Below, piece by piece: positions 63,642 to 64,000 of a stretch of 64,000 nt of DNA. The stretch lies in the NCBI GenBank assembly GCA_016709995.1, contig JADJLQ010000002.1, forward strand, positions 1,162,124 through 1,226,123, given 5' to 3'. The DNA comes from Saprospiraceae bacterium. GTDB lineage: Bacteria > Bacteroidota > Bacteroidia > Chitinophagales > Saprospiraceae. Made by a program: the position numbers and the translations under genes. The notes beneath the pieces are model-generated. The model made no database searches and was not told where the DNA came from. It saw nothing but the letters and a program-made list of their open reading frames with translations. Position 1 is the first letter of the stretch. Every line of letters starts with the position of its first letter.

Positions 63642-64000
63642 TTACCAGTTATTGAAATTGCAAATGAAACACTTGTATTAGTGCCATTAATATACTTAAC
63701 CAACTCCTTTGCATATTTGGAACGACTATACAAATCATTTATTTCCGTACCAGGATTGTCGTCTAAAAGATTATATTTGGTATCAGAAATAATTTGATTT
63801 TATATTTTTCTATAAGATGTTAAAATGATTGTGTACTTATAAAAACGGAAGATCAATAAATAGATTGAGTGAATGGCGTAATAGTAAAATTGTAAAATAT
63901 ATAGTTATAATCATTGAAAAAAAATATGTAATAAATTATTAAAGATACAATTGCTATTATAAATGAGTTAGGTGACGGTATCTTTCTTTTAGCTAATTGA
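63642..64000. other. AT-rich right edge with the N-terminus of the KAP NTPase in another frame
   Basis: On the minus strand a frame from about 63800 down to 63615 reads ISDTKYNLLDDNPGTEINDL, then SRSKYAKELVKYINGTNTSV, then SFAISITGNWGSGKSDF, the N-terminus of the KAP protein. An in-frame TAA lies near 63803 and no ATG follows it before the P-loop, so no normal start was found. Beyond about 63800 nothing is recognised. Confidence 0.6.

Noticed and set aside
1..64000. CRISPR arrays, tRNA or rRNA genes and transposases
   Set aside because: No regularly spaced repeats, cloverleaf-like sequence or transposase motifs were found on reading both strands by eye; weak tRNAs could still be missed without a dedicated search.

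Overview
The window looks like a chromosomal stretch of a member of the Bacteroidota, most likely a Saprospiria/Chitinophagia-type free-living polymer degrader. The evidence is a SusC/SusD pair with secreted FG-GAP/UnbV proteins, a gliding-motility lipoprotein gene (gldD), a heptaprenyl/geranylgeranylglyceryl-phosphate synthase, a Bacteroidota-type phosphatase with a CTHNSRRS signature, many Sec, lipoprotein and Tat export signals, and several TAnnTTTG -7 promoter elements. Base composition is moderate except for the strikingly AT-rich right end. No rRNA, tRNA, CRISPR array or insertion sequence was seen.

Layout. 1-1755: 5' part of a DNA2/NAM7-type helicase that runs off the left edge. 1.9-7.2 kb: a large c-type cytochrome/dehydrogenase lipoprotein flanked by two secreted DUF1080 (3-keto-disaccharide hydrolase-like) proteins. 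7.6-10.3 kb: a PhyH dioxygenase and an arylsulfatase in tandem. 10.4-19.3 kb: housekeeping genes, namely a dicarboxylate/amino-acid symporter, rsgA with a GGGP-synthase-like gene, a MOSC protein, an ACC-deaminase-like PLP enzyme, gldD and three tandem ssb genes. 19.4-22.9 kb: a four-gene sugar catabolic operon (HUMPS/hexulose-phosphate-synthase-like, Zn-type dehydrogenase, SDR, sugar isomerase). 23-36 kb: mixed metabolism and stress genes, including an Nramp transporter fused to a universal stress domain, superoxide dismutase, sufS and an ECF42-type sigma factor with its YCII partner. 36.6-48.1 kb: a five-gene unit of SusC, SusD, UnbV/FG-GAP protein, vanadium-type haloperoxidase and a second UnbV/FG-GAP protein, the last three translationally coupled. 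48-58.7 kb: Uma2 nuclease-like protein, persulfide-dioxygenase-like MBL/rhodanese protein, a hybrid histidine kinase convergent with a LytTR regulator, an outer-membrane barrel and a TonB receptor. 58.7-61.7 kb: an acetyltransferase, a broken Tat-exported Gfo/Idh/MocA gene and a Tat-exported sugar isomerase. 61.7-64 kb: a very AT-rich KAP-family P-loop NTPase, also frame-disrupted.

Two themes stand out. Secreted redox-based carbohydrate chemistry recurs (DUF1080 proteins, c-type cytochrome dehydrogenase, Gfo/Idh/MocA oxidoreductases, sugar isomerases, haloperoxidase). Several genes also carry frame breaks: four are single-base deficits in homopolymers (C4 at 27991, A7 at 43844, G4 at 60055, T4 at 63611), a pattern that fits sequencing error at least as well as real gene decay. 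The Gfo/Idh/MocA gene also seems to carry a larger deletion near 59900.

All assignments come from reading motifs by eye. No database search was run.
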